This document shows positions 21,336 through 32,704 of a stretch of 64,000 bases of DNA, in pieces. This DNA comes from Nereocystis luetkeana (taxonomy: Eukaryota; Sar; Phaeophyceae; Laminariales; Laminariaceae): assembly GCA_031213475.1 (NCBI GenBank), contig JARUPZ010000017.1, positions 2,299,920-2,363,919 of the forward strand, written 5' to 3'. Below the pieces are notes generated by a model. The model was not told the origin of the DNA, made no database searches, and saw nothing but the letters and a program-made list of their open reading frames with translations. Numbering within the stretch: position 1 is the stretch's first letter; each line of letters begins with the position of its first letter. A program made the translations under genes and the position numbers.

Positions 21336-21724
21336 TAAATCGGAAAAATGGGAACGAAGCCAAAAATGAGAACGGACGTTTTTTTTTAGAAAGCAAACCA
21401 ATTGTGTACAACTCCAAGAAAAAAAGTTGACAGTCCTGTGGGGCTGCACAGCAGCCTTCGAATGAGCTGTCGCTCAGGCTGGAAGTCCTCGGCATCGCCG
21501 CGGTAGCCAGCATCTATCTAGAGAAATCACAATAGAGCCAGCGTATATCGCTTTTTGCGCCCACCCGAAGGCACGAGATGGAGCATGATCGTTCTGACGA
21601 GCTCCTCTCACAGGGCTGGCCAAGGGATTTCGCAGGATCATTTTGGTTCTCTGATACACCACATGGTTCTGGAGATACGGCTTGGTTCTCACTTTAGGCT
21701 TCGTTCCCATTTTTCGGTTTTGTT
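21336..21724. mobile_element. MITE4, copy 1
   Basis: About 390 bp with inverted ends: AATCGGAAAAATGGGAACGA at the left and TCGTTCCCATTTTTCGGTTT at the right, continuing AAAATGAGAAC/GTTCTCA inward. The copy at 25389-25782 is the same element in the opposite orientation. No transposase; a non-autonomous DNA transposon. Confidence 0.75.
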
Positions 21725-21744
21725 CCCAGGCCTCGTTTTGTTCC

Positions 21745-22110
21745 CAGGCCTGACCACACCCGGACCTGACCCCTCCAAGTTGACCCTGGATAGGACACTA
21801 TTACGGGGGACCATAGTTAATAGGACCAAATATTGTTAGTAAAAATGGTGAAATATATAGGTTTTTATGTATAACATAGGTCCTATTAACTATGGTCCCC
21901 CGTAATAAACGCCGGCGACAATTACGTTTCTCGCCTTCGAGAAGCGGTTGCTTGGTATTTTTGTTACCAAGTCTCTGGTATTGGATGCGTCGACTTTGGT
22001 GGGTTTGTGGGGCCAGGGTGCTTGGTGGCCCCTGCAGGCGGCCAACCATATCCCCAGGGTCAGTTTAGAGGGATCAAGTCCGGGTGAGGTCAGGTCTGGA
22101 TGGGACCGGG
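21745..22110. mobile_element. MITE6, foldback element carrying a MITE1
   Basis: The left arm (CCTGACCACACCCGGACC... to TTGACCCTGG) pairs with the right arm (CCAGGGTCAGTTTAG... to GGTGAGGTCAGGTCTGG) over about 45 bp. A MITE1 sits just inside the left arm. Only one copy was seen, so the element status is inferred from structure. Confidence 0.5.
21801..21905. mobile_element. MITE1, clean copy with TA duplication
   Basis: TTACGGGGGACCATAGTTAA to its complement, almost a perfect 105-bp foldback, flanked by TA at 21799-21800 and 21906-21907. A good reference copy of the family. Confidence 0.9.
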
Positions 22111-22324
22111 GTGGGCAAGCGGGTGCAGGATGTTTGGGAGAAGCACTAGAGTCGCCGGGGCGACCGGTGAAAAGCGAAACCAAGTGCCCACCCAGAGCTA
22201 AAGCCATACAATCGTGCGGTCAGGCCAGACGTGCATTTGTATGGCCTAGGGCAGCGTTGTAGACTCGCCTGGCCTACTGCTGTCTACCTGTAAGACGCGG
22301 AACAAAGTGCCCGCCCAGGGAAAT

Positions 22325-22572
22325 AGACGCGTTCTACGATAGAGCAAGCACATTTCCTCTACAAGGTCTTCTGAATGACGGAGCTCCTTAACCCAAAATC
22401 GTCGCATTCCCAATCTTGTTTCGAAAACTGGCGTGTTCGTATACTTGGGCACACGGGATTATCCATCGGGATTCAAATTGATTTTTGCTGAAATCCGGTT
22501 TCGGGTGAGGTATGGAGCTCCTCAAGTGAGAAGCCTCAGAAAAATTAGGGTCAACCTCTATCGTAGAACGTC
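22325..22572. mobile_element. MITE3
   Basis: About 250 bp between GACGCGTTCTACGATAG and CTATCGTAGAACGTCTC. The interior has GGTTTCGGGTGAGGTATGG and GAAGCCTCAGAAAAATTAGG, shared with the copies at 26149, 37840, 41625 and 51438. Confidence 0.8.
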
Positions 22573-23886
22573 TCAACAACCCTACACCAAACGACCGTTA
22601 CACCAGAGGGTCGTATCGGCATGTATGTGCTAGGGCCACCATTAAATTCATCGTGAAGCGAAAATTAGGCCGGTGCTTTGACAGTACAACTGTACCCCAG
22701 GGCATACACAGTATATACTGTGGTGTCATCGAGAGGGAGCGGGTCAGTCACATATATATGCACTTCAAGTATATATGTATTACACCTGCTCCCCTGAACT
22801 CATCACGTCAGGAGCTTAGCCGGCATCTCGCCGGCACAGACAGGCGGCTCGGTAGACGGGCCCAGTTCAATCGGTTTCCCAAAGAGATACACACAGTTGA
22901 AAGCATGTGCATCGCAGTCGGCGATGTTCCCAGGACTCTCATCATACTGTACCGAATACATGTTACATGAAAGTACGAGTAAAATCACACACGCCTACAC
23001 ATTAGAGGTACCCTCGTGTGTGTGTATGTATGCCAGGATGCCCCCGCAAGCCATAACGCCCACAAATACTGGTGATGAACACATACATTCAACTTCAGGC
23101 GCACTGTTTGGGGATTACCAAGAAGACTAGACAGGTCTACTAGGCCTGGCCCACCCCTCTCTCAAGTCTTAACCCTCCACCGTGTACTATTTTCGTCTAG
23201 CTTTGGGTCGTCCGTGCGGGTACGAAGTGATGTTCTTCGTTAACATACTGTACGCGGAGTTATCAGTTCGAGTTGTGGTTAAGACATCGTGCTCAGCGAC
23301 AAGCTCGAAATGCCAATGATATAAACCCTCTACTCGTATCGGCTAATTCTATATATGCTCAAGGGTACTCAATGTGGGTGTCTATACGGATTTTCACACA
23401 TCGGACATATGGCACTTACTTGACATGCAGTCACTGGATTATCTGCAGCAGATCATTTGGTTTCCTTTCTGGGATATGTTTGTAGATAGATAGATGGGAT
23501 GCAGGAGCTGCACCATACATATCCCACCCCCGGCAAGCATGTACGAAAGAGCTGTGTAGTACAGATTTCGCACTCAAAAAATATACCAGGTACATAATCT
23601 AAGTCGGCCAAATATTACAGCTCATACTTACTTATCGTAAAACCCATACAGATAATACAACTCATACATATAATACAACTAACTCATACAGATCATACAA
23701 CTCATGCATCTAACCGTCCCTAAATATATATGCAGGTCATGAAATAAATGCAGACCTCATCCCTCCGATGGGTGTAAGGCTTCAAGGGCTGCTCGGACAC
23801 CGTGTTTCACGTTGGCGGGCCCGTGCCGTATACATCCTGTCTCTCCTTGTCTTTCACAGTGTGGGTACCCGTAGCTCACCCCATAT
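22573..23886. other. No gene recognised
   Basis: AT/GC-mixed sequence with short frames only. 23500-23720 has weak AGATC-type repeats (CATACAGATAATAC). TACCAGGTA at 23584. Confidence 0.3.
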
Positions 23887-23990
23887 GTACAGCAGTCCCG
23901 TGTTGGGGACAGTTGGGGACAAATGACTTGGAACTAGAGTCAGATACATTTTCATGCACCGCGCAGTACTTAAAAGATTAAGGGCGCCCA
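23887..23990. mobile_element. Decayed pbMITE
   Basis: GCAGTCCCGTGTTGGGGACA resembles the left half of pbMITE; the right end has decayed to GCGCAGTACTTAAAAG-ATTAAGG. Confidence 0.35.
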
Positions 23991-24537
23991 ATACAAAAAA
24001 AAACATTCTCGAGTTGTAAGAGCGGTCAGAAACGGCTTGTTTGTCCCTTCCATGCTAAACACTACGTATAGCTCTTGACCGATACGAGCAATACGCATTC
24101 AAGAACGCGTGTTTCGATTGTGTCACGGGGTGCTCTTAAATCGGGGTGCCCACCACTGCATTTGGTTTTCACAGTTTACTACTCTCACCACTATGCCGCA
24201 GCGGCAGCAGTACAGGATGGACAAAATAAAACGAGCAAATAAAATATGGAAGCCAGGCTGGGTTAAACAATAATACCTGGTGACATCCACGGCAGTGAAC
24301 ACCTGGAGCCTCCTCCATGCGGTTGGTGCAAGAAAGCACGCTCTAAGACTTGCTAGATAATACATCGACCGGTCCCAGATGAGCGATCGAACCATTTCGC
24401 CCGTACCAACTTCCCAGTTGCTTACCAAGCAGGGTAGGTGTCCTTCGCTTTTTTTTCGACCTCCCATGTTTTTTTTTGCCTTCCTCGTTTTTGCTCCTGA
24501 GCCCTCCTTGTCGTACCTCAGCCCCGGAGTCTCATTG

Positions 24538-24613
24538 TACGTGGGACCATAGTTAATAAGAAGACCAAGTATTGTAGGTAAAAATACCGAAATATATGGG
24601 TTTTTTTGTACTG
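24538..24613. mobile_element. MITE1, left half
   Basis: TACGTGGGACCATAGTTAAT through AAATATATGGGTTTTTTTGT. The right arm is absent; a diverged SINE scrap follows. Confidence 0.65.
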
Positions 24614-24620
24614 TATAGGC

Positions 24621-24722
24621 CCTGTCTGACCTCTCCCCACCACGGTACGTGCCGAGAAGGATTCAGCCCTCTTTCTCCCCTCGTCTACTCGCGCCAAATC
24701 GCGCCTAACCACTGTAGTAGCG
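24621..24722 (-). repeat. Diverged SINE body fragment
   Basis: CACGGTACGTGCC, GAAGGATTCAGCCC and CCCTCGTCTACTCGCG keep the order of the SINE body. Just after it stands TACCAGGTA (24723). Confidence 0.5.
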
Positions 24723-24784
24723 TACCAGGTAGGTGTGTATATATATCCCACCGCACTTCTCCGAGAACGGCGGCGCTGGCGTCG

Positions 24785-24810
24785 GGGGGGGGGGGGGGGG
24801 GGGGGGGGGT
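24785..24810. repeat. Poly-G run
   Basis: More than 20 consecutive G. From here to 25388 no gene was recognised. Confidence 0.7.
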
Positions 24811-25388
24811 GCTCACCTTGACGACAGCAGTACATCTTCCCGCTTTTCTCCCTTCTTGATGAACAAGCAGCAGAGGAAAATCCGGGGGAAAGTTCCTCTA
24901 TCTACGGTAGTGGCCCTAAGAACGGCGTGAATGTGCGGGAGGCAGGCGGGCAGATTTTGACATCGGATTCCTATTTGCAGTCCTCCTCCTTCTCCAGGTG
25001 TATTTTGGCCCGTTTCGGTTTCGCGGTACGGTAGAGGACCTACGGCTTTTTTTGGAGGAGACGGTTGTTAGTGTCACGCGGAATAAACTCTCTTGGCCTC
25101 CCTCAAAATGTCATTTTTTTTCTGAATGAATCCGGTACGGCGAGGCAAACAAACGCGCTACGCGGTTGAGACTAACAGCAAAAAAAAACCAACTTGCCCC
25201 GCACAGATTCCAACTATCTATAGTGTATAATGTAGTGTTTGGTTTCCCCAAAAAACGCCGGTCGGTGCAGTTCTCGTACAACAGCAGTAGTAGGGGTCCT
25301 TCTATAGTTAGTGCAGGTTGAGAAGTAAGTGCCGGCTGTCCTCTATGCTCCGGATGAAATCGCTCGGCACGTATGGGATCGACCATAA

Positions 25389-25782
25389 ACAGACAAATCG
25401 GAAAAATGGGAACGAAGCCTAAAATGAGAACCAAGCCGTATCTCCAGAACCATGTGGCGTATCAGAGAACCAAAATGATCCTGCGAAACCCCTTGGCCAG
25501 CCCTGTGAGAGGAGCTCGTCAGAACGGTCATGCTCCATCTCGTGCCTTCGGGTGGGCGCAAAAAGCGATATACGCTGGCTCTATTGTGATTTCTCTAGAT
25601 GCTGGCTACCGCGGCGATGCCGAGGACTTCCAGCCTGAGCGACAGCTCATTCGAAGGCTGCTGTACAGCCCCACAGGACTGTCAACTTTTTTTCTTGGAG
25701 TTGTACACAATTGGTTTGCTTTCTAAAAAAAACCGTCCGTTCCCATTTTTTGTTTCGTTCCCATTTTTCCGTTTTGTCTGTT
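25389..25782. mobile_element. MITE4, copy 2, inverted
   Basis: Same element as 21336-21724 read from the other strand. Ends AACAGACAAATCGGAAAAAT and ATTTTTCCGTTTTGTCTGTT show the terminal inverted repeat most fully (about 30 bp plus). Confidence 0.8.
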
Positions 25783-26148
25783 CATAGTAGTAGTTTGTGG
25801 TGACGGCTGCAGCTACGATAGCGCGGCCACTACTGTTGGTTGGCGCATATCATACCGGCACTATAAATAAAGGGACTTTCCACTACTACTCTGTGCTTGT
25901 CTTCCTGTTGTACCAGGCATCGGGTAGTAAGCTACTTACGTCCTAACCCGATACCTGATATTTCTTGAACCGATAATTCTTAAACGGCAACCCCGCCCAC
26001 TGCTGTGCTTCTCGACACGAAGAACATACATGCTAAATACCTCTACAGCATCCACCGCGGCAGGTACAGGAGTCGTTTATTCAACCAACGTATCGTGCGG
26101 ATCTCGAACGCCGCGGTGTCTTGTGTACACTGCCTGTACTATACTAAT

Positions 26149-26400
26149 GAGGCGTTCTACGATAATAGGGGTTCACCCTAATTTTTCTGAGGCTCCTAAC
26201 TTAAGGAGCTCCATACCTTACCCGACTACTGACTTCAGCAAAAATCAAATTGCATCATGATGAGTAATCCCATGTCCCAGGTATATAAAACACGTTTTTT
26301 TTCGAAACAAGATTGACATCCCGACGAGTTTGGGTTAAGGAACCCAGTCATTCTGAAAACTTTTTCGCCGAAATAAATGTGCTACCTCTATCGTGGAACG
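26149..26400. mobile_element. MITE3, reverse orientation
   Basis: GAGGCGTTCTACGATAATAG at the left, CTCTATCGTGGAACG at the right. The interior AATTTTTCTGAGGCTCC is the complement of the 22325 copy. Confidence 0.8.
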
Positions 26401-26676
26401 TGACTTGTATTATGTCGGAGCGGTGGTGTGTCATGCGCAACAGCCGTGGGGTACTACCATACCACACGCCAGGTTCGAGTACCTGGTACGCGTTTATCCG
26501 AAACGTGGTACCATAGTGTACATGCATAGTGATTGTACATACATGGAGACGAAGGAGGGGCGGTGTCGGATACACACATTTTTTATCCCGCCGGTGATGA
26601 TGTGTCGTCGAAAAAATAGCCGTTCCGTATCCCTGCGTACCTGGCACAAACCACACGCATAATAACCATCTGAAAT

Positions 26677-27019
26677 GTTACAAGGATTACCCTGGGCTGG
26701 GTAATCGATTGATCTTTTACCCCTATAGCTCAGTAGGTAACACCTTCACATTATTTGGCGTCGCCCAGGTCACGGGTTCGAACCTCACTTCGAACGGTTC
26801 TTTTACAGAAACGCTTGCGCGTGCACACCTAAAAAAACCCAACTCCCTCTGGTTCCCCAGGTAATGAAACGAAGCGGGTAGGTCAGCGTGCGGACGTATA
26901 CGGTTCCGACGCCCCAAAGATCCCGCCGTTTAGAGAGGGGGAGAGTGTTATAAGGATTACCCTGGGCTGGGTAATCGATCGATCTTTTACCCCTATAGCT
27001 CAGTAGGTAACACCTTCAG
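26677..27019 (+). repeat. tRNA-like sequence with a repeated 70-bp segment
   Basis: AAGGATTACCCTGGGCTGGG...CAGTAGGTAACACCTTCA occurs at 26678-26742 and again at 26950-27019. The first is followed by GGGTTCGAACC (B box) near 26774, and TAGCTCAGTAGG looks like an A box. The acceptor stem does not close in my reading, so a tRNA-derived SINE or a partial tandem duplication is likelier than a tRNA gene. TACCTGGTA at 27027 follows the second copy. Confidence 0.45.
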
Positions 27020-27095
27020 AGAACCATACCTGGTAAAAGCATACCAACCTACCACCAATTAATTATCAATTTAAGAGAAACGAGCTAGGCGTAGA

Positions 27096-27190
27096 CAGCG
27101 GACGAAGGCGCGGCGGTGTCGTGCTTACTACATGTCGCTTCGGCGGTGTCGTGCTCACTATATATATGTCGCTTCGGCGGTGTCGTGTGT
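27096..27190. repeat. CGGCGGTGTCGTG direct repeats
   Basis: CGGCGGTGTCGTG three times at 30-40 bp spacing, separated by TACATGTCGCTT-type spacers. Confidence 0.6.
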
Positions 27191-27584
27191 CTTCGACTAT
27201 CGCCGTTCCGTAATATTATATCACACCGTGCGCATCAATTTTGTACCATACCTAGGATATATATATATCGGATCTATTCCAGGGAAACGAGCTAAACGGG
27301 GCGTACATAAAAAAAACGATTTCATTGGAAGTTTTTTGTTGCCTACATACATCCAGCAGGCGAACAAACGTCCTCGATATCATCCGTACCTTCCTCCTCC
27401 TGGCAGGATGACTGCGTGTGAAAGGGTCAACGGTGTGTACTGCCAATGTTGCTGACGATTGCGCTATTTATTAATGTTAAGAGTAGGAGGGTTTGAACCT
27501 CGTCCGGAGTTCTTTTTTAACGCAGGAGGAGGACCTTTTTTTTAGGCCTTTATGAGGCCTGCTGACGCGTTCTACGAAAGGGAT

Positions 27585-27702
27585 ACTCGTACAGTATTAG
27601 TAGGTACAGTAGGTACAATAGGTACACAGTAGGTACAGTAGGTGCAGTTGGTACAGCTGGTACAGTAGGTACAGTAGGTAGGTGCAGTAGGTGCCGTATC
27701 AC
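27585..27702. repeat. GTACAGTAG minisatellite
   Basis: About ten units of AGGTACAGT with small variants. Confidence 0.8.
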
Positions 27703-27731
27703 ACTACTTGTTTCTGAAGCTCCTCACATAA

Positions 27732-27822
27732 CCCCTTTAGAACATCAGCCCCGTTTTGGGGACAAACTACTTGCGAAATTTGACTGCTTTGTCCCCAAAA
27801 CGGAACTGCGGTCCTAAAAGGG
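27732..27822. mobile_element. pbMITE
   Basis: CCCCTTTAGAACATCAGCCC to GCGGTCCTAAAAGGG, followed by TTAA at 27823-27826; left flank ATAA. Confidence 0.8.
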
Positions 27823-28225
27823 TTAAGGAGCTTCACACCCTCACACCCCCAAAACGGAAGACATTTCACCTTCGGGACGCCTTTTCCACACCGGTACGAT
27901 ACACCCTGCACGGGACTCTGTTACCCCGGGAGTAAACGGTATCAGCATAGATAGTATGTATGGGATGTTGCCACCGCGGGACGGTTTAAGCGAGAACCCG
28001 GGCTTTATACTTTTCCGTGGCGCCGGGAGCGGGGTACAGGTAATATGATTTGTGCGAGACGCTTTTGCGCGGGCACGGGGTTTCATCTTATAACGGCACC
28101 ACGGGAAGGATCCTCTTGAATCCCGCGCAAAACCGCGGGAATTTTCTGGCGGGAAAAATCCCCAGGGATGCCCTGAAAAAAACGACGCTCGATACTCGAG
28201 AAAATGTGCAGGCTTATAAGTCTTA

Positions 28226-28315
28226 CAGTACTGCAGCAGTCCCGTTTTGGGGACAAACTACTTAGAAGCTGAGCGCTCGGTTTTCACCGAGAACAGGGCT
28301 GCAGTGCTGAAAGGG
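28226..28315. mobile_element. pbMITE
   Basis: GCAGTCCCGTTTTGGGGACA to AGGGCTGCAGTGCTGAAAGG, then TTAA at 28316-28319. Confidence 0.7.
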
Positions 28316-28358
28316 TTAACCCGGATGAACGATCCTACGGCCTACTACTACTACTATA

Positions 28359-28470
28359 TTACGGGGGAACATAGTTAATAGGACCAAATATTGTTAGTAA
28401 AAACGGTTAAATATATAGATTTTTGTGGTTACCGTAGGTCCTACTAACTATGGTCGACCGTCCCCCGTAG
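28359..28470. mobile_element. MITE1
   Basis: TTACGGGGGAACATAG to CCCCCGTAG with TA-rich flanks; the right arm carries a short GACCGTC duplication. Confidence 0.8.
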
Positions 28471-28564
28471 TAATAAATAGGTGGCGTGGACGAAAACGAT
28501 TCCGCGGCACAGATTGGGAAGGCGGTTACTGCAGTTCCTCAGTCTGTTCAGTTGAGGAGGTTAA

Positions 28565-28653
28565 CCCTTTTAGAACCGCAGTCCCGTTCTGGGGACAAAC
28601 CAGTCAAATTTCAAGTATTTTTGTCCCCAAACGGGACTGCGGTTCTAAAGGGG
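28565..28653. mobile_element. pbMITE, clean copy with TTAA flanks
   Basis: TTAA (28561-28564), CCCTTTTAGAACCGCAGTCC ... GCGGTTCTAAAGGGG, TTAA (28654-28657). Best reference copy of the family; ends and target match the piggyBac superfamily. Confidence 0.9.
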
Positions 28654-28929
28654 TTAACCCACCACAAGTGAATATCTCGGTCAAAAGTGGCACAGCAGTT
28701 ACTGTACCCTACGTAGTATCTCAAAATAGAACGCGGCGTCTACGTACGATCGCCGAAAGAGCGAGAGCCCGAAATCGAAACTACAAAACCAGTGGTTTTC
28801 CATTTATTTGCTTCGTACTGCATAATATGTCTGACAATCCATCCATGTGTGGCGCGGATTCCATCCATACCATCCAAATACAACGGGGAATTTATCGTAT
28901 GATCCAATGACTTCAAACACGGAAGTGCT

Positions 28930-29130
28930 CGCATCAACGTTAGTTAGCATTCGATGCAAATGGGGGAGCGGAGGGAGCGCCGAAGCCTCTGCGCGATAGA
29001 AACGAAGGCACACGTACCGGTGCATCGGCGGGGCGTGGGGAAGGAACGGCAAGTTGGGACCCCGACTCGCCGAGAAGGCCGTTGAGGGTGAAACATTCCA
29101 TTGAGTTGTTGAGCCGAAACCTAGAAGTGA
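28930..29130 (+). repeat. Diverged SINE relative
   Basis: GAAACGAAGGCACACGTACC, then GACCCCGACTCGCCGAG and TTGAGGGTGAAACATTCC, the same order as 4500-4685. Confidence 0.4.
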
Positions 29131-29133
29131 CTA

Positions 29134-29271
29134 TTACCGGGGGGCATGGAGTAAATAGGACCTACGGTACACACTAAAACCAAAATATATATATATATAT
29201 ATATACCAGGTATATATATATCCCTGTTTTTGCTGACAGTATTTCGTCCTATTTACTATGGCCCCCCGTAA
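29134..29271. mobile_element. MITE1, expanded by a TA run
   Basis: TTACCGGGGGGCATGG to CTATGGCCCCCCGTAA. The centre is expanded by a TA microsatellite that contains TACCAGGTA at 29204. Confidence 0.75.
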
Positions 29272-29288
29272 TAATAGCGTGTATTACT

Positions 29289-29311
29289 TACCAGGTACCA
29301 GGTACCAGGTA
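29289..29311. other. Triple TA-CCAGG stack
   Basis: TACCAGG three times in a row, closed by TA. Further TACCTGGTA at 29355. Confidence 0.55.
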
Positions 29312-29364
29312 CACGATATGTGCCGATGCCTTGTATAATATACGTACGTGCGTATACCTGGTAT

Positions 29365-30420
29365 GTCTGAAGTTCCTATTATTATTGTAGATCAAACGTT
29401 TCGGGCTGCGTTTCTCTATGTATGTGAAAGCAGAGGCACGTTCGGTGCTACCGCGCGCGAAAACATCTGCGCTATTAACATTTCGAAGCTGGGACACGCG
29501 CGCAAGTATATATATATATGGCAAGCCGAGGCATATTAATAATAGACCCGCCTAAAGGAGTAACGTCGGTTTTCGCCCACCCACTGTCACTGCGGACCTC
29601 CACGAAGTGTTCACGAATCAGGTTATTTATGCACCATCCCGTACCGTAGTAGTCACGATCCCCCCGATCCTCCCCCTGCGGGGCTTTGCAACTCCTACAT
29701 ACAGCTCAATAACATCCAACGGTCGCACCGGCTCTTGATTCAATCTGATTTCCCCCCCCTCCCGCGAGCGACCAGGCGGTCGGGCGGGCAGACGGGTTGG
29801 TGGGATAATCGCTCGATTGTCGCGGGCAAGCTGCCTCTTAGAAGAACGCTGATTACGTTGAAACATCTTCCGCGCGTAGTCACGCAGGGACGGAAGGACC
29901 ACCAGCTAGCTCTCGACGTCCCTTAATCAGGTCTGCCGTCGTACCAGGTGTATATATATATAGATAGCTGCGGTGTAGAACCTGGTGATTGCGGTGATTT
30001 CGCAGGCTGCTGCGCGCTTTGTGTTCGTTGGTCGAAGTATTGAATGGATGACCTGGCATAGCATTTTACCTACCTGCAGTATACACCAGTGTACTGTTGA
30101 AAAACAAACATTGTTTAAACGAAAAAATGAAGTTTATCATATATTTATCGTCTCCTGAAAAAAACAATCACCAAGCACATCAGTTACACTCCCACGGTAC
30201 TTGTAACTCGAACCGTTTATTTTTTTCAATGACCCACCGAGACCGACATACCAACTACCGTACGTTACACACTGCGATCCCCCGATATCGTGGGGTACCC
30301 GATTGAAGAGCTCCCCACTTTAGAGAAAAGACGGAGTAAAGAGCGGATACGGAAATTGTACAGACAGATACCTGGTAAGAAAGAGCGGTTTGGCTGTTCG
30401 TGTCCATTTGCTCTTGATCC
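29365..30420. other. No gene recognised
   Basis: Short frames only. A purine/pyrimidine-skewed stretch at 29745-29790 and scattered TA runs. TACCTGGTA at 30369. Confidence 0.3.
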
Positions 30421-30424
30421 TTAC

Positions 30425-30505
30425 AGTACCGCAGTCCCGTTTTGGGAACAAACCACCCGAATTACAAGTAGTTTGCCCGCTAAATGGCACTGCGGTCCTA
30501 AACAG
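30425..30505. mobile_element. pbMITE, diverged
   Basis: CCGCAGTCCCGTTTTGGGAA to GGCACTGCGGTCCTAAA; flanks decayed to TTAC and GTTAG. Confidence 0.65.
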
Positions 30506-30923
30506 TTAGCTCGGGGGATATGGCACCTCCGCAACCATGAGGATGCCCCCGATTGAAACACGTATGGCGCGGCGATCGCTCTCTCACAGCGTCGGCCTGC
30601 ACCATGCCCTCTGCGCGGCTGGTGAGCGATGCGAGCCTAAGCACAACACTCCAGGACCTCGTAGCAGGGCACACGTTCGCACATCAGGTCTTCTTGGCGT
30701 ACTTACAGTAGCATCGGAAACGAGTTAACGGCACAGTTTGATCAATTTGATTGATTTTGCTTCCTACACTCTATTTGTGCAGGGTAGCCGTAGATCTCAC
30801 CCCGTACGTGATTACCAATTTTGCATGTTACGGTGTGAGGTGAGCATGAGGCCACAAAGAAAAGACAAAACTTTTCTTTTGAATCTCGGCGTGCTGGCGT
30901 GTGAGCAGGCGGAGATGTTGCTA

Positions 30924-31042
30924 TTACGGAGGGCCATGGTTAACAGGACCAAATATTGAGTGTAAGAATGGTTACACATATTGGTTTTTATGTATATATA
31001 ATACCATAGGTACCTGGTCCTGTTAACTATGGTCCCCCGTAA
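30924..31042. mobile_element. MITE1 with TA duplication
   Basis: TTACGGAGGGCCATGG to CTATGGTCCCCCGTAA between TA at 30922-30923 and TA at 31043-31044. The right arm has a 7-bp insertion (TACCTGG) in CATAGGTCCTG. Confidence 0.85.
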
Positions 31043-31330
31043 TATATATTAATGTTGCTCCTGCTATTATTTAACGCATGCCGGGGGGCGTTGGAGTTCA
31101 CTGGGTTGAACGAGCTTTCAAGTAAGTTGAATATGCAATGAATACACAGGTTTCGCCTGAAGATCTTTGGCGCTATGCGGCGAGCATAAAAACATTTCCC
31201 AACTAACTTGAGAAAGAGTTTTATCTTAAACATCCCCAAGGCGAGAACGCACCACTCTTCAAACGAGGATACGAGCGGTGCGGCGATGAGAGCGATATTT
31301 TATATTGTCGTAGTTCCGAGGGGCTCTTAA

Positions 31331-31424
31331 CCCTTTTAGAACTGCAGCCCCATTTGGGGGACAAGCCACTCCAACAACGTCAAGTAATTCGTCCTCCAAA
31401 CGGGACTGCCCCCCCTAAAAGGGT
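31331..31424. mobile_element. pbMITE
   Basis: TTAA (31327-31330), CCCTTTTAGAACTGCAGCCC to GGGACTGC...CTAAAAGGG. Confidence 0.75.
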
Positions 31425-31428
31425 GCAA

Positions 31429-31521
31429 CCCTTTTATATGTGCAGTCCCGTTTTTAGAGGGACAGACCAGTCAAATTTCAAGTAGTTAGTCACCAAAACG
31501 GGACAGCGGGCCTGAAGGGGG
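31429..31521. mobile_element. pbMITE, adjacent second copy
   Basis: CCCTTTTATATGTGCAGTCC to ACGGGACAGCGGGCCTGAAG, head to tail with the previous copy and only 4 bp apart. Confidence 0.7.
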
Positions 31522-31885
31522 ACATCACAGTTGTAATTGTGCACGAGTCGTACCATGGTATACAATCATACTCGTATGTTATTGGAATCGGCACCAGGCT
31601 TAATTATTGCACACCTAGCATTCATTGTGCTTAGTTCATGCACGTTGTCACAGATAGGGCGGCGTGTGTGCCCCCAAGAAGACGCGGCAGCAGAGAGGCT
31701 GAGCGCTGGGGTTGATGGTCTGACCGCAGTATACTGATGTACACTTACTTGGGTGCAGCAATAAAATAACAGTTTCCTTCATTTCCGCCGGGGGTTTGTC
31801 CTTTCAGGGATGTGTTGGGTGACCAACGCTGAAGCCCATGCTGCACATGGCCGGATAGCATGCAATATAATAGTACTAATAGTAA

Positions 31886-31893
31886 CACCAAGA

Positions 31894-31946
<53 letters not shown>

Positions 31947-31951
31947 AATAG
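31886..31951. repeat. TAA microsatellite
   Basis: Interrupted TAA run. Confidence 0.85.
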
Positions 31952-32158
31952 CGTGGGGGTGGACTGTAGATAGATAGATGCGGAGTAGGAAGCGTGGCGT
32001 ATAGATACACAGTAGGTAAAATATCTCGGTAAATGGTGGGGGTGCAAGTGAGTACACGCAGGGAAGGAGAATTGGTTCGATGAAGTTAGTGGTATTCGAT
32101 GAATCATGCCAGCTTTTTTCATTTTGAATGAATAACGCCCTGCACATTGTCAGAAGGC

Positions 32159-32219
32159 AAATAATAAATAATAATAAAAAATTGATAATAATACCAGGTA
32201 TAATAATATTAATATTAAT

Positions 32220-32271
<52 letters not shown>

Positions 32272-32276
32272 TATTA
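32159..32276. repeat. TAA microsatellite with inserted TACCAGGTA
   Basis: TAA/TAT run of about 118 bp; TACCAGGTA at 32192-32200 breaks it, as expected if a TA within the run was the target. Confidence 0.8.
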
Positions 32277-32599
32277 AAGAGAGCGTTTTTTATTGACCCA
32301 TATCTATCTGGCCAAAATGAATGTCCAGAGAAAATATACTTTTGTTGGTGTTATCACAGCAGTGAAGATCGCAGAACGAGTGCCAACGTGTGAGCTGTCT
32401 CCCGTGCCACGATGATGATCAGAACGACCGATCCGTCGTCCTCTGCCACAACGTACAGTATATATTATCGTGGATATTGACCTATTCCAGAGCAACGCCT
32501 TGATGCTCTGATCTCGAAGGTAGCCAATGATATACAATTGACCCCGCCGCACTACTGTACTCTAGAACGCTCCAGTGCAACACGAAGGTTGCAAAACTA

Positions 32600-32704
32600 T
32601 TACGGTGGACCATAGCTAATAGGACCAAATATTGTCAGTAAAAATGGTTAAATATATAGGTGTTTATGTATACCATAGGTCCTATTAACTATGGTCCCCC
32701 GTAA
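32600..32704. mobile_element. MITE1, clean copy
   Basis: TTACGGTGGACCATAG to CTATGGTCCCCCGTAA; TA at the left flank, TT at the right. Confidence 0.85.

Noticed and set aside
26720-26800. A functional tRNA gene
   Set aside because: A and B boxes are present, but the acceptor and D stems do not pair convincingly, and the start is duplicated at 26950.
31779-32147. Ile- or Leu-rich membrane protein on the minus strand
   Set aside because: The hydrophobic run is translation of a TAA microsatellite.
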